NCBI RefSeq assembly: GCF_037081775.1
Contig: NZ_JBAMHQ010000001.1
Coordinates: 2,108,001-2,172,000 of the forward strand
DNA length: 64,000 nt
Direction: 5' to 3'
DNA from: Haladaptatus sp. ZSTT2
GTDB taxonomy: Archaea > Halobacteriota > Halobacteria > Halobacteriales > Halococcaceae
Part shown: positions 33,736 through 42,851 of the stretch, piece after piece
Numbering within the stretch: the first letter of the stretch is position 1
Layout of the letters: every line of letters starts with the position of its first letter
Position numbers and translations under genes: made by a program
Notes under the pieces: generated by a model
Database searches by the model: none
The model's input: the letters and a program-made list of their open reading frames with translations, nothing else
Told to the model about the DNA's origin: nothing

Positions 33736-33866
33736 ACACCTTACTGTTCTCACACGTTATTATATATTATTCTATATGTTGGTTGTTTAATCAAGACTTG
33801 GACAAGATGTAAAAAGACGTGTCTCAGTAGTACTGTTGGCTGAAAAACGGGAGGAAGGTGGTGGTG

Positions 33867-34160
33867 TTACGCCGTCGCCTTGAGGACGTCGTCTAAGTAC
33901 TGCTTTTCCCACTCTTTGCGCGCTTCGATTTCGCGGCGACCGCGACGCGTGAGCGTGTAGAAGTTCGTCCGGCGGTCGAGTTCGCCCTTTTCGACGAGGC
34001 CCTTGTCGACGAGGGTGTCGAGATTCGGGTAGAGTCGCCCGTGGTGAATCTCCTTTTCGTAGTAGGATTCGAGTTCTTCTTTGATGGCGAGGCCATGCGG
34101 TTCGTCTTTGCCTGCAATCACGTACAACAGGTCACGCTGGAAACCAGTCAGGTCGTGCAT
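33867..34160 (-). CDS. PadR family transcriptional regulator
   Basis: 97 residues. The winged helix with FQRDLLYVIAGKDEPHGLAIKEELESYY, HHGRLYPNLDTLVDKGLVEKG and RTNFYTLTRRGRREI is the PadR signature. A short C-terminal helix (EWEKQYLDDVL) may dimerise. It is an independent transcription unit between the protease and the KaiC-kinase pair; target unknown. Confidence 0.92.
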   Translation of the reverse strand: MHDLTGFQRDLLYVIAGKDEPHGLAIKEELESYYEKEIHHGRLYPNLDTLVDKGLVEKGELDRRTNFYTLTRRGRREIEARKEWEKQYLDDVLKATA

Positions 34161-34275
34161 TACTACACAGTATCACGTAGCCCTTCTTATCCCTAATGGC
34201 CGAATACGTGTTTCATTGACACATATTTCCCCAATTATCTGTCTCAATCGATGCTGCGAGAACCAGCCGATGAAA

Positions 34276-35694
34276 TTACGCAGACTGTATCCCCGTGATT
34301 TCGAATCGCGCCCCCCCAGACGCCCCCTCTCGAATCGAAATATCCCAGTCGTGCCCCTCAACGATTTGCTGTACGATTGACAACCCGAGTCCGGTTCCGT
34401 CAGCGCCGTCGGTGTACCCGGCTTCGAACACTTCGTCTCTGCGATTTAGGGGGATTCCCGGTCCGTTGTCTTCGACGTAAAACCCGGCCTCGTCTACGAG
34501 TGAGCCGACGCGAACTGCCACCGTCTCACCGCCGTGTTCGATGGCGTTTCGAAAGAGGTTCTCGAACAGTTCGTACAGCCGACCCTCATCAGCCAACAGC
34601 GTCGTGAAGTGGTCTACGTCCACGGTCAGCGTCGCCTCGTGTGACTCGACGTGCGACCACGCCGTTTCGACCGCCCGTCGAAGCGCGACCTCGTCCGGGT
34701 CGAGCACGGTTCGTCCCTGTTTTGCAAGCGTGAGCAACTCGTCTATCAACTGCTTCATTCGCAGGTGGGCACTCTCGACCGAATCGAGATGCTCCTCGCC
34801 GCCGACCTCCCGGGCGAGCGAGAGCTGTCCCATAGCGATGGCGAGTGGGTTTCGCAGGTCGTGGGCAATCGTATCAGCGAACGTTTCGAGCCGTTCGTTC
34901 TGGCGTTCGAGGTTCTCCTGTTTCTCGATTCGCTCCGTGATATCTCTGAAGATACCAATCCGCTCTGTTTCCGTGCCGAGGTCGGTGATGCTGTCGGTGC
35001 GCACCTCCGTCACGAGTCGCGCGCCGCTTTCGGGTTCCCACTCGACCGTCATCGTATCTGACTCCTCGCCAGTCATCTGTCGGTGGAATCGTTCGACAGA
35101 CGCGGGAGGCGAGAGGTGGAGCGCTGAGATTGGCGCGCCCCTGACTGCTGACGCCTCGACGTCGAAGGTGGTGGTGAACGCGTTGTTCACCTCCGTTACG
35201 ATTCCATCGGCCGTCCCGACGATAATGGGGTCTGGTGAGGCGTGGAACAACGTTTTGAACCGCTGTTCGCTCTGTTTTTTCTGCCGCGTGAGTTCGAGCG
35301 AAAGCGCGCGCCGTTCGAGGAGATTCTCGACACGAGCGGTGAGTGCGGTTTTGCTCACTGGGCGCTGTATCACCTCGTCTACAACGTCTGTGACTGCAGA
35401 GGAGAGGTCGTCTGGCGAGTGCGTACCGGTGAGCAGCAAGTACGGCAGAAAGGTCGGTTCAGTCGCTTCCTTGTGTGCTTCGAGCTGCTCGCGATACCGT
35501 CGAAACGACCGCAGATCTACCAGACAGAGATCAAACGTCGGGTCGGAAAATGGGTCGTCTGCGTGCGTTTGGATAGCAACGTCAGAAAACTGGTTTGCGA
35601 GGAGCTCTCGATTCCGGTCGCTCTCTACGAGCAACAACAGCGTCGGCGTCGAGATGACGTCGCTGGCTATAGACGCCACTCGTTGTTCAGTCAT
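34276..35694 (-). CDS. Histidine kinase: degenerate receiver, PAS, HisKA, HATPase
   Basis: 472 residues, soluble. Residues 1-130 form a receiver-like domain (LLLLVESDRNRELL, CLVDLRSF) lacking some acidic-pocket residues; a PAS domain follows (about 140-265), then HisKA with HDLRNPLAIA (His near 295) and HATPase with NAIEHG, DNGPGIP and GTGLGLSIV. It overlaps the stop codon of the upstream KaiC-like gene by eight bases, so both are made together. The kinase may read out or control the KaiC ATPase. Start at MTEQRV; the upstream frame lies inside the KaiC gene. Confidence 0.9.
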   Translation of the reverse strand: MTEQRVASIASDVISTPTLLLLVESDRNRELLANQFSDVAIQTHADDPFSDPTFDLCLVDLRSFRRYREQLEAHKEATEPTFLPYLLLTGTHSPDDLSSAVTDVVDEVIQRPVSKTALTARVENLLERRALSLELTRQKKQSEQRFKTLFHASPDPIIVGTADGIVTEVNNAFTTTFDVEASAVRGAPISALHLSPPASVERFHRQMTGEESDTMTVEWEPESGARLVTEVRTDSITDLGTETERIGIFRDITERIEKQENLERQNERLETFADTIAHDLRNPLAIAMGQLSLAREVGGEEHLDSVESAHLRMKQLIDELLTLAKQGRTVLDPDEVALRRAVETAWSHVESHEATLTVDVDHFTTLLADEGRLYELFENLFRNAIEHGGETVAVRVGSLVDEAGFYVEDNGPGIPLNRRDEVFEAGYTDGADGTGLGLSIVQQIVEGHDWDISIREGASGGARFEITGIQSA

Positions 35695-37192
35695 TGCTCC
35701 GGTGCTCCGGTCTGACGTCCCATTCCGGAGAACCGCTGAGGATGCCGCGCAAGTCTGTGAGCGGGTCTCCAACGGTGATACCGTACTTCGTAATCTCGAA
35801 TTCGCGAAGCGTTCGCTCGAAGTTACTGGTGCGCATCTTCAACACGCCGATGACCTTCCGCATCTCCCCTTCGAACTCGAGGTGTCGGAAGAAGACGATG
35901 TTATCTGCGAGATAGCTGATGCCGACGTTCGTCGCCTGGAACTCTCCGGTCACGCTCGCCACCTCATCGATGAGGATGACGGTCACGCCCATGTTTTTCA
36001 GGTACTTGTTGAGCGAGTGCAGGTGCGTGATGAGTTCGTCTTCCTCGCCCTGAAGGCTGAGTTTGTAGCCAGCCACCCCGTCTATCATGACGATATCCGT
36101 GCCCTCGACTTCGACCTCGTGACGAACTCGTTCTGCGAACTCCTGTGGCGAGACTTTGAGCGGCTCTATCTCTTCGACTTTGAGCGACCCCCGCTCACAC
36201 ATCTTCGTGACTGGTGTGTTGATGGCTTCAGAGCGCTGTTTGAACGTCGCTTCTGATTCTTCAAAGAGGTAGATGACCGACCGTTCGCCCCGGCCTGCGG
36301 CCTCTTTCATGAACTGCGTGCCCGTCGTTGTTTTCCCGACACCCGTCGGGCCGCTAATCACGGTGACTGTGCCGCGATTCAACCCGCCGTAGAGCAGTTC
36401 GTCCACTTCGGGAATCCCCGCCGAAATCTTCTCATCGACGAACGACTTGTCGTGGCTCTCCGGGTTGATCTCGGGGTAGACGGTGAGTCCGTCTGAATCC
36501 AGTCGCACCGAGTGATTCCCATTTCTGACGGACGACCCGCGAAACTTCGGGACGCTAATTCGGCGTCCAGTCGAGGTGTAGCCGAGTTCGATGGTTCCAT
36601 CGCTCATGAACTGGAGGTCTTCGTCGGGTGCATTCTCCGTCGCTTGTGTCGTAAACAGGACGGTTGCGCCGTACTCACTGAGAAGGCGCATGAACGACAG
36701 TGCCTGTTTCCGGAACTGGTACTCGTCGGTCGAGAGGTAGCGAAGCTGGGTAATCGGGTCGACGAACACACGGTCTGGTTCGAGTTCTTCGACGCGGTCT
36801 GTTATCGCCTCGACCATCGGGTCACGCTCGACTTCGTTCGACTCGAAAATATCGTAGCCTTGGTCGTCTGCGAAGAACTTTGAGTTCGGGCTTAAATCGA
36901 GAAAGTTGATGCCCTCTACATCGAAGCCAAGCCCGGCTGCGTTCTGGGCGATGTCTTCGGTCGTCTCCTCAAGATTGATGAACAGTGTGGTTTCATCGTT
37001 TTCGACGCCCTGTGTGAGGAAGTGGAGGCCAAGGATTGTTTTTCCCGTTCCCGGGTCACCGCGAACGAGATAGCTTCGCTCCGTGATGAGCCCGCCGTTG
37101 AGGATGTGGTCGAGGCGCTCTATGCCGGTCGAAATGCGTTCTGTTGCGTGCGTGCGGTTCTTCTGTGGGCCAGGGTCTGAATCATGCGTCAT
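35687..37192 (-). CDS. Double-domain KaiC-like ATPase
   Basis: 501 residues with two RecA/KaiC domains. Walker A motifs are GDPGTGKT (45-52) and GPTGVGKT in the second half; Walker B-like strands are RVFVDPITQL and IVMIDGVAGY. N-terminal 18 residues are disordered. The family includes the circadian clock ATPase KaiC and archaeal relatives that sense or regulate signalling. Its stop overlaps the start of the histidine kinase, a pairing seen for KaiC-type proteins with sensor kinases. Start at MTHDSDPG; the upstream frame adds a basic leader with no similarity. Confidence 0.93.
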   Translation of the reverse strand: MTHDSDPGPQKNRTHATERISTGIERLDHILNGGLITERSYLVRGDPGTGKTILGLHFLTQGVENDETTLFINLEETTEDIAQNAAGLGFDVEGINFLDLSPNSKFFADDQGYDIFESNEVERDPMVEAITDRVEELEPDRVFVDPITQLRYLSTDEYQFRKQALSFMRLLSEYGATVLFTTQATENAPDEDLQFMSDGTIELGYTSTGRRISVPKFRGSSVRNGNHSVRLDSDGLTVYPEINPESHDKSFVDEKISAGIPEVDELLYGGLNRGTVTVISGPTGVGKTTTGTQFMKEAAGRGERSVIYLFEESEATFKQRSEAINTPVTKMCERGSLKVEEIEPLKVSPQEFAERVRHEVEVEGTDIVMIDGVAGYKLSLQGEEDELITHLHSLNKYLKNMGVTVILIDEVASVTGEFQATNVGISYLADNIVFFRHLEFEGEMRKVIGVLKMRTSNFERTLREFEITKYGITVGDPLTDLRGILSGSPEWDVRPEHRSND

Positions 37193-37626
37193 GGTTGGCA
37201 GAGGAGGGTGGTGGTTGCGAATGGGAGGCGGTTTCAAATACCCATTTCGGCCGTCGAGCGGCCGGTAGCACGTTTTCTGGCGCGGGCTGCCAGCGTTCGC
37301 GTCACGGGCAAAACCCATCGGTGGTCTGTCACCTCAGAAAAGTTCTATAACTAATACATATAGTCTGGCTGTAAAAATGTTCTGGTCAGCTGTCCTAACC
37401 GACGTTTCCGCGTGCCACGCGAAGATCACGGTGTATTTACTATCGTACTATGTGGTTTATCCGTTCGAGGTGCGCACCACTTTTTCGAGCTTTGTGGAGG
37501 TTCTTTCACCACGTGTCTCTCTCGAAAATCGCCTCGCAGTTTGCTTATCTCAGTAATATAACTGCGTTGTTATAACTCGAATATCATTCCCAAAACATCT
37601 ATGATACTTCAGAGAGTGGTAGTGTT
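37193..37626. other. 434-base divergent non-coding region (KaiC-like / HalX-like)
   Basis: Leader and promoter of the KaiC gene on the reverse strand (A/T-rich CTATATGTATTAGTTATAG near 37340-37365) and promoter of the HalX-like gene on the forward strand. A perfect inverted repeat TATAAC-TGCGTT-GTTATA at 37557-37574 lies 53 bases before the forward start. No coding frame is supported. Confidence 0.5.
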
Positions 37627-38088
37627 GTGAACGTGGTCATTCTTGCTGAAGCTTCGGTCAGTAATGCCGTAGCCGAGGCACTCGCTGACCACACCGTCCA
37701 CCGCGTTTCGTCGGTCGATGCAGCCAGCAACGTGGCCGCCCCGGACGTGTTTTTCGCCTCGCTTTCGATTCCGGGTGTCACGGCGTTTGCGTCCACAGTG
37801 GACATCCCGCTCATTGCAATTGCCAACGACGACACCCCACGCGATGAGTTCAGTGCCGTCCTTTCACAGCCACACGACCCCGAGGCCGTGCGCGCTGCTT
37901 TCGCTTGTGCCAAACGCGTCATCGACTATCAACGCGCCGTAGACGAACTCTACACGCTGTGTCGCGCGCGCGCAAAAGGTGGCGCGGTGTCCTCGCGCGA
38001 ACTCCGCGAAGCACGCTCGTCTGCGCGCGAACGCTTCCAAGCGGTCAACCGAAGCGGAATTCCGCCGCTCAAACAGTTGCTTCGGTGA
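37627..38088 (+). CDS. HalX-like response-regulator protein with degenerate receiver
   Basis: 153 residues. Residues 1-85 resemble a receiver fold in strand spacing (VVILAEAS, DVFFASLSI, IPLIAIAND) but lack the usual acidic pocket; residues 85-153 form a helical segment YQRAVDELYTLCRARA... close to the HalX domain found after haloarchaeal receivers. It starts with GTG at 37627. The MinD-like gene begins 91 bases downstream on the same strand. Phosphorylation is doubtful; it may be a protein-protein adaptor. Confidence 0.6.
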   Translation: MNVVILAEASVSNAVAEALADHTVHRVSSVDAASNVAAPDVFFASLSIPGVTAFASTVDIPLIAIANDDTPRDEFSAVLSQPHDPEAVRAAFACAKRVIDYQRAVDELYTLCRARAKGGAVSSRELREARSSARERFQAVNRSGIPPLKQLLR

Positions 38089-38179
38089 GCCACGCGAACT
38101 CGCCACGCCAGTCGAACGCTGTCTCGACCTGTCCGCAAACTGTGAACTTTTATTCACCATACCGTCACAAGTAGGGCTA

Positions 38180-39019
38180 ATGGTCGAGGCGTTTGTCATC
38201 GCAAGCGGAAAAGGCGGGACGGGAAAGACGACGAGTACGTTGGCCCTCGGGATGGCGTTTGCCATCGCAAGCGGAAAAGGCGGGATGGGAAAGACGACGA
38301 GTACGTTGGCCCTCGGGATGGCGCTTGCCACCGAGTACGACGTCACGGTTGTTGCCGCAGACACGGGGATGGCGAATCTCTTGTTCCACGCCGGACTCGC
38401 GGATGTCGACACCACGCTTCACGACGTGTTGTTGAGCGACGACCCCGCGCCCGTCTCTGCTGCCGTCTACGAACAGTTCGGGATGAAGGTCGTCCCCTGT
38501 GGCACGAGCCTCACTGATTTCAAGGCCGCAGACCCCGCCCGCCTCAGACACGCCGTCGCGGAACTCGCCGCTGACACGGACGTGCTCTTGCTCGACTCAC
38601 CTGCTGCCCTCGACAGCAAGAGCGCCGTCCTGCCAATCGTGCTCGCAGACCGCATCATCGTCGTACTCGAACCGACGATTCCGGCGCTCTCTGACGCCCT
38701 CAAGGTCCAAGAGTACGCTCGGTCGTACAGCACGGGCACGGCAGGCGTCCTGTTCAACAAGGTGCGCGACGAAGCGGGCATCGACCGCATCACCGAGCAG
38801 GCAGAACGCTACTTCGACGGGCCGACGCTCGCCACCGTCCCCGCGAGCGAACACGCCCGCGCCGCGCGACGCGCCGGAAAACCACTGCTCGCCCACGCGC
38901 CGGAGTCAACGGCGGCCGACGCCTACCGCACCGCCGCAGCAACCATCGACGTGCGGGCGGGCGAGTCGGGCGCGGTGGCAGACCGCTTTCGCAGTGCGGT
39001 GATTCCAAAATCGCCATGA
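38180..39019 (+). CDS. MinD/ParA-like ATPase with duplicated P-loop
   Basis: 279 residues, deviant Walker A ATPase of the MinD/SIMIBI family. The N-terminal strand-P-loop-helix is duplicated: residues 5-26 and 27-48 are nearly identical, giving SGKGGTGKTTS and SGKGGMGKTTS in tandem. The rest is normal: VVAADTGMANLLFHAG (switch I), LLLDSPAALDSKS (Walker B), GVLFNKV. Such ATPases position proteins on the membrane or DNA. Adding 22 residues with a second P-loop should change the fold; one copy may be inert. The stop overlaps the next ATG by four bases, and that gene is frameshifted. Confidence 0.88.
   Translation: MVEAFVIASGKGGTGKTTSTLALGMAFAIASGKGGMGKTTSTLALGMALATEYDVTVVAADTGMANLLFHAGLADVDTTLHDVLLSDDPAPVSAAVYEQFGMKVVPCGTSLTDFKAADPARLRHAVAELAADTDVLLLDSPAALDSKSAVLPIVLADRIIVVLEPTIPALSDALKVQEYARSYSTGTAGVLFNKVRDEAGIDRITEQAERYFDGPTLATVPASEHARAARRAGKPLLAHAPESTAADAYRTAAATIDVRAGESGAVADRFRSAVIPKSP
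38192..38323. repeat. 66-base tandem duplication in the MinD-like gene
   Basis: Two adjacent 66-base units (38192-38257 and 38258-38323) differ at only two positions, so they encode two copies of the P-loop segment. In-frame length keeps the gene open. The near-identity implies a recent event, and the base differences argue against a simple assembly duplication. Confidence 0.9.
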
Positions 39020-39565
39020 AACTGCCCCGAGGCACCCTCGAAAAATCGCGCGTCGTCCCAAGCCCTGGAGCCACGTTCGAGACGGCGCTCTCCCGCGAAC
39101 TCACCGGCTACGCCGTCCTCGTCCCACAGGACTCGCTGTTGCTCAACGAGGACTGCCGCGGCGTGGTGACCTTCGAGGCAGGCATTCCAATGCTTGCCTA
39201 CCACAAGGGGACAGACCGCGGCGGCCCGGCGGCGCTTGCCGACCTCACCGTCCCGGGGCCCCTACAGCGTCTCGCTGTTTTCGCTCAGCAGCGAGACGCT
39301 TACAGCCGTCCACGATAACGAGGCGCTGACCGTCCCACCGGGGATGCCCGCAGAGCGTCTCGCAGGCGACGCAGATCTCGCGGCGAGAACGAGAGCCGCT
39401 GCGCCGCAGGCCCGTCTCACTGCGTCGTCGGAGGAAGCAGACGAACCGGGTGCCGTGGAGGCGTTTCTCGCAGACAAGGCGAAAATCGAGGCTATCCAGC
39501 AACAGGCACGTGCAGAGGCCACCGCCCGCGCAGAAGAGTGGGGATTAACTGATCACACAGAGTGA
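39016..39565 (+). pseudogene. Frameshifted partner gene of the MinD-like ATPase
   Basis: Begins with an ATG overlapping the MinD stop. The first frame runs MKLPRGTLEKSRVV...PAALADLTVPG, then leaves similarity; a continuation GPYSVSLFSLSSETL...EEWGLTDHTE is present in the +1 frame. Removing one C from the GGGGCCCC tract at about 39254-39261 restores one open frame of about 182 residues. The joined protein has a beta-rich N-terminus and an acidic helical C-terminus (VEAFLADKAKIEAIQQQARA). Either a true disruption or a homopolymer sequencing error. No family name is assigned. Confidence 0.75.
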
Positions 39566-39649
39566 CAGAACCGGTGTCGGCTGAGCACGCCGACAAGAGA
39601 CGCCGCTGACATAATCATTATGCACTCGTAGACCGTGACATACATCAAC

Positions 39650-40570
39650 ATGGTTTCGATGGGGGCGACCGCAAGCGCGGTCTACACACGCAGTCCGCAG
39701 ATGGAGGGGGCAGATTGGTGCCAGGCATTCGAGTGTGCTGGCGCGGCGCAGTTGAGCGAGTTGTATCTCTACGTCGGCGTTGGACTGTTCACACTCGCGC
39801 TCGTCGCCACCGTCCTCTATCTCGGACAAGCACGGAGCATCTGTACCACAGAGGTGTCGCGTACCCGCGCAGAACGCGATGCCTACGCGCGATTCCTTCG
39901 GCGCGTCACGGGCATCAGCGCCTCGCAGGTGATGACGCAAGTGCAAACCGGCGGGATGACGGTCGCAAACGTGCAGACTGCAGACCAGTCGATAAAGGAG
40001 GTGCGAGAGGCGTTCGAACAGACGGTGATGGCGGTTCCACACTTCGCAGAGGAGTACGACGAGCCACTCGAAGTCCACATGGCACTCGAGTTCGGCGACG
40101 AACTCGCCCGGGCGGTGAGCCACGGCACACAGCTCACCCCACAGCTCAAACAGGCGCTCATCCAGCAAGCCGAGTTCGCGTGCACCCAGCGCGACGCGAT
40201 GCTCGGGACGCTCGATACGGAACTCGAAGACCTCGAAGCAGCGACCACCTTGCTCGCCAACGTAGAAACCGAACTCGATGACGTGACCGCAGAGCCACTC
40301 TACCGGCGGTCGTACGCAGACCTCCACGCGGCGTGGGAACGCCTTGGCGACCTCGAGCGGAACATCAAATCGTTGCTCACCGAGCGCCAAAAGGAGATGC
40401 AGTCGGGGATTCAATTCGGGATTCGCCGCACCGACAGCGGCAAGTTCCACGACTATCTCTACCAGTCGTTAGACGTGTCCTATCCCGTGCTCGCAGACGG
40501 GGCGAACACGGTAGACCGCCTTCGGGATATTCGTCACGACATCCTCGATATGCTGACGCGGCGGGTCTGA
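39650..40570 (+). CDS. Membrane-anchored coiled-coil protein, DUF7260-like
   Basis: 306 residues. One membrane helix near 40-65 (LYLYVGVGLFTLALVATVLYL), then a cytoplasmic helical region with the segment CTTEVSRTRAERDAYARFLRRV typical of the haloarchaeal DUF7260 group, and long coiled coils (about 170-270). Start at ATG 39650; a GTG at 39635 is in frame and possible. A TATA-like ATAATCATTATG lies about 30 bases upstream, so it has its own promoter. Function unknown. It may work with the MinD-like ATPase upstream (inference from proximity only). Confidence 0.72.
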   Translation: MVSMGATASAVYTRSPQMEGADWCQAFECAGAAQLSELYLYVGVGLFTLALVATVLYLGQARSICTTEVSRTRAERDAYARFLRRVTGISASQVMTQVQTGGMTVANVQTADQSIKEVREAFEQTVMAVPHFAEEYDEPLEVHMALEFGDELARAVSHGTQLTPQLKQALIQQAEFACTQRDAMLGTLDTELEDLEAATTLLANVETELDDVTAEPLYRRSYADLHAAWERLGDLERNIKSLLTERQKEMQSGIQFGIRRTDSGKFHDYLYQSLDVSYPVLADGANTVDRLRDIRHDILDMLTRRV

Positions 40571-40675
40571 GAAGCGCCGTATGTTCTGTTATCTCGGCGT
40601 TATCGGATTTCATTGAACAGAACGAATTCAGATACGACTACGAATGACAGACTGGATTTTTTGCGGGTGGTACTC

Positions 40676-40912
40676 TCAATTCGCACGGGTTCGCAGACTC
40701 CAGAGAACGCCAAAAACGCCGATAGAGACACTGAACAACGACCCATAGTGCACCACGTCCGTGAAGGAATCCTCGCACTCAACAACCTGAGAGGGGTCAT
40801 CGTCATAGGTGTCGTGACACGTCTGGATGTTCTGCTGGTTCCCCGCTCCGACGATAAGCCCACCACCGAGTAGCAGCAGGGACAGAACTATCCAGATGGC
40901 ACGACGATTCAT
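40676..40912 (-). CDS. Small two-helix membrane protein
   Basis: 78 residues. Hydrophobic helices at about 5-22 (IWIVLSLLLLGGGLIVGA) and 56-72 flank an exposed loop with two cysteines (TCHDTYDD...VECEDSF) that could form a disulfide outside the cell. Not recognised as a named family. Single gene, opposite to its neighbours. Confidence 0.65.
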   Translation of the reverse strand: MNRRAIWIVLSLLLLGGGLIVGAGNQQNIQTCHDTYDDDPSQVVECEDSFTDVVHYGSLFSVSIGVFGVLWSLRTRAN

Positions 40913-41134
40913 ATCAACAATCGAACCACTATTACACCCACCTTGGAAAATGCTTTGTGGTAACTATTCTACATATCGCGTCGATTTCGAGTGGAAACTG
41001 TGGTTGATACGTGTTCTCATCAGCACCGCTCGGCTGAATTCAACCGGATCGATTCGCCTGAGTTTCCTCACTCAGCGTAACTGTCGCCGACTCACCCGAG
41101 AAAGAGTGATGCGGTTTCTTCGCGTATCTGAGCC

Positions 41135-42463
41135 ATGTCTCTCGTCGAAACGCCCACGAGACGGCCGCCCGGGCCGACTGGCTTTCCGATGGTTGGAAAC
41201 GGCCTCCAGTTCGGCCACGACCCACTCGGCTACATGACGCACGCAGCGCGTTCCTATGGCGACATCGTCTATCTGGAATTCGGCAGACGCCCCTTCTACC
41301 AGTTGAACCATCCCGAATACATCAAGTACGTCCTCGTCGAGAACAACCAGAATTACGTCAAAGGCGACTTGTTCCAGTACCAACTCCGCTTGCTCGGACA
41401 GGGTTTGCTGAACAGCGAAGGCGCGACTTGGCGCGAACAGCGCCACCGTCTCGAACCGGCGTTCCATCCGACGAGAATTGCGGCGTTTGCGGAGACGATG
41501 ACCGCCTACACCACCCGCCTCACCGACGAGTGGCGAGACGGCGAGGTGCGTGACATCCACGACGACATGATGCGACTGACCTTGGAAATCGTCGCGGACG
41601 CCCTGTTCTCGGTGGATATTCGCAAGGAGTCGGTCGAAATCGGCGCGGCCCTCGAAACCGTGATGGAGCAGTTCCGTCGCTCCTCGCGACTCCCGGTTGA
41701 AGTGCCCGATTGGGTTCCGACGCCCGGCAACATCGAGTTTCACCGCGCGGCGAAGGCGCTCGACGCCGTCGTGGCGAACATCATCCGCGAGCGACAGGCA
41801 GGTGAGCGAGACGGCGCAGACGACGTGGTGTCGCGCCTCCTCGACGCCGGAGTTCCCTCAGACAACCTCCGCGACGAGGTGTTGACGCTCGTGCTCGCTG
41901 GCCACGAGACGACGGCGCTCGCGCTCTCGTATTCGTTCGACCTGCTCACCCGCAATCCTGCCGTTCTCGCTGATCTCCACGCCGAACTCGACGAACTGGA
42001 GGGCCAGCCCCCGACGATGGCGGACATTCCACACATGGAACTCACCGACCGGGTGTTGAAAGAGTCGATGCGCCTCTATCCGCCGGTGTACGGCCTGCTG
42101 CGCGAACCCATCGCGGCCGACGAAATCGGCGGCTACCCCATCCCGCCAGGTGCGACCATCGGGATGCACCAGTGGGTGCTCCACCGCGACCCGCGCTTTT
42201 TCCCCGACCCGAGAAGCTTCCGGCCCGACCGCTGGACGCCTGCCTTCGAGCAGCAGCTTCCGGCGTTCGCCTACTTCCCCTTCGGGGGTGGCCCGCGCCG
42301 GTGTATCGGGGATCGCTTTGCCATGCTCGAAGCGAAGTTCGTGCTGGCGACGATTCTCCAACAGTTCGACATCGAAGCCGTGTCGGACCGCCCGCTGAAA
42401 CTCGACCCGGCGATTACACTGCGGCCAAAAAATGGCGTTTCGGTGCGGGTGACGCGGCGGTAA
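41135..42463 (+). CDS. Cytochrome P450
   Basis: 442 residues, soluble like other archaeal P450s. I-helix oxygen-binding AGHETTALALS (about 252-262), K-helix ExxR as KESMR, PERF-like FRPDRW and heme loop FPFGGGPRRCIG with proximal Cys near 390. A monooxygenase needing electron carriers that are not encoded nearby. Haloarchaeal P450s of this type form the CYP174 group; I assign the family but not the substrate. The gene converges on a small winged-helix gene, the stops abutting. Confidence 0.95.
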   Translation: MSLVETPTRRPPGPTGFPMVGNGLQFGHDPLGYMTHAARSYGDIVYLEFGRRPFYQLNHPEYIKYVLVENNQNYVKGDLFQYQLRLLGQGLLNSEGATWREQRHRLEPAFHPTRIAAFAETMTAYTTRLTDEWRDGEVRDIHDDMMRLTLEIVADALFSVDIRKESVEIGAALETVMEQFRRSSRLPVEVPDWVPTPGNIEFHRAAKALDAVVANIIRERQAGERDGADDVVSRLLDAGVPSDNLRDEVLTLVLAGHETTALALSYSFDLLTRNPAVLADLHAELDELEGQPPTMADIPHMELTDRVLKESMRLYPPVYGLLREPIAADEIGGYPIPPGATIGMHQWVLHRDPRFFPDPRSFRPDRWTPAFEQQLPAFAYFPFGGGPRRCIGDRFAMLEAKFVLATILQQFDIEAVSDRPLKLDPAITLRPKNGVSVRVTRR

Positions 42464-42703
42464 TCAGGCGAGGAATCGGTAGTCACTACCCTCGTGTTCG
42501 ACGTAGCCCCGCCGAATGAGTTTTCGGAGAATCGGGTAGAGTGCGATTTTGGCCATGTCGAGTGCCTCGTGGAGGTCGTCGATGGTAGCCTCGCGTTCGG
42601 TTCGCAAGTAGAGGTGCAAGTAGAGGTAGATGAGCTTTGCGCGTGGCGAGGCGAGGTCTGGCGGGAGTGTTTCTGTCGTGGCTGTCGCGTGCTTCGAATG
42701 CAT
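42464..42703 (-). CDS. Small winged-helix regulator
   Basis: 79 residues. After a short polar N-terminus, SPRAKLIYLYLHLY...TIDDLHEALDMAKIALYPILRKLIRRGYVEHEGSDYRFL forms a winged helix of the TrmB/MarR-like type without an effector domain. Start at ATG 42703, suggested by a TATA-like CTTTATTATT 25-30 bases upstream (leaderless); a GTG three codons upstream is possible. Stop abuts that of the P450 gene. May regulate genes on either side. Confidence 0.8.
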   Translation of the reverse strand: MHSKHATATTETLPPDLASPRAKLIYLYLHLYLRTEREATIDDLHEALDMAKIALYPILRKLIRRGYVEHEGSDYRFLA

Positions 42704-42851
42704 TGTCACCACTGGCAGTTCGACAATAATAAAGATTCATTACAACAATCGTCGAAATATTATGCTGGGAACCGTCGGTGACTGTGCTCACGGAGGCCGT
42801 CATACGTCCGTCTGACGTGTCATTATTGTCGTTCCGCCGGTAGGGAATGGC

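Noticed and set aside
34541-36256. 571-codon forward frame opposite the kinase and KaiC-like genes
   Set aside because: Ser/Arg-rich shadow; the reverse strand encodes complete kinase and Walker motifs.
40827-41237. 136-codon forward frame before the P450 gene
   Set aside because: Overlaps the opposite small membrane protein and the P450 start, with Arg/Ser-rich composition; likely a shadow plus promoter.
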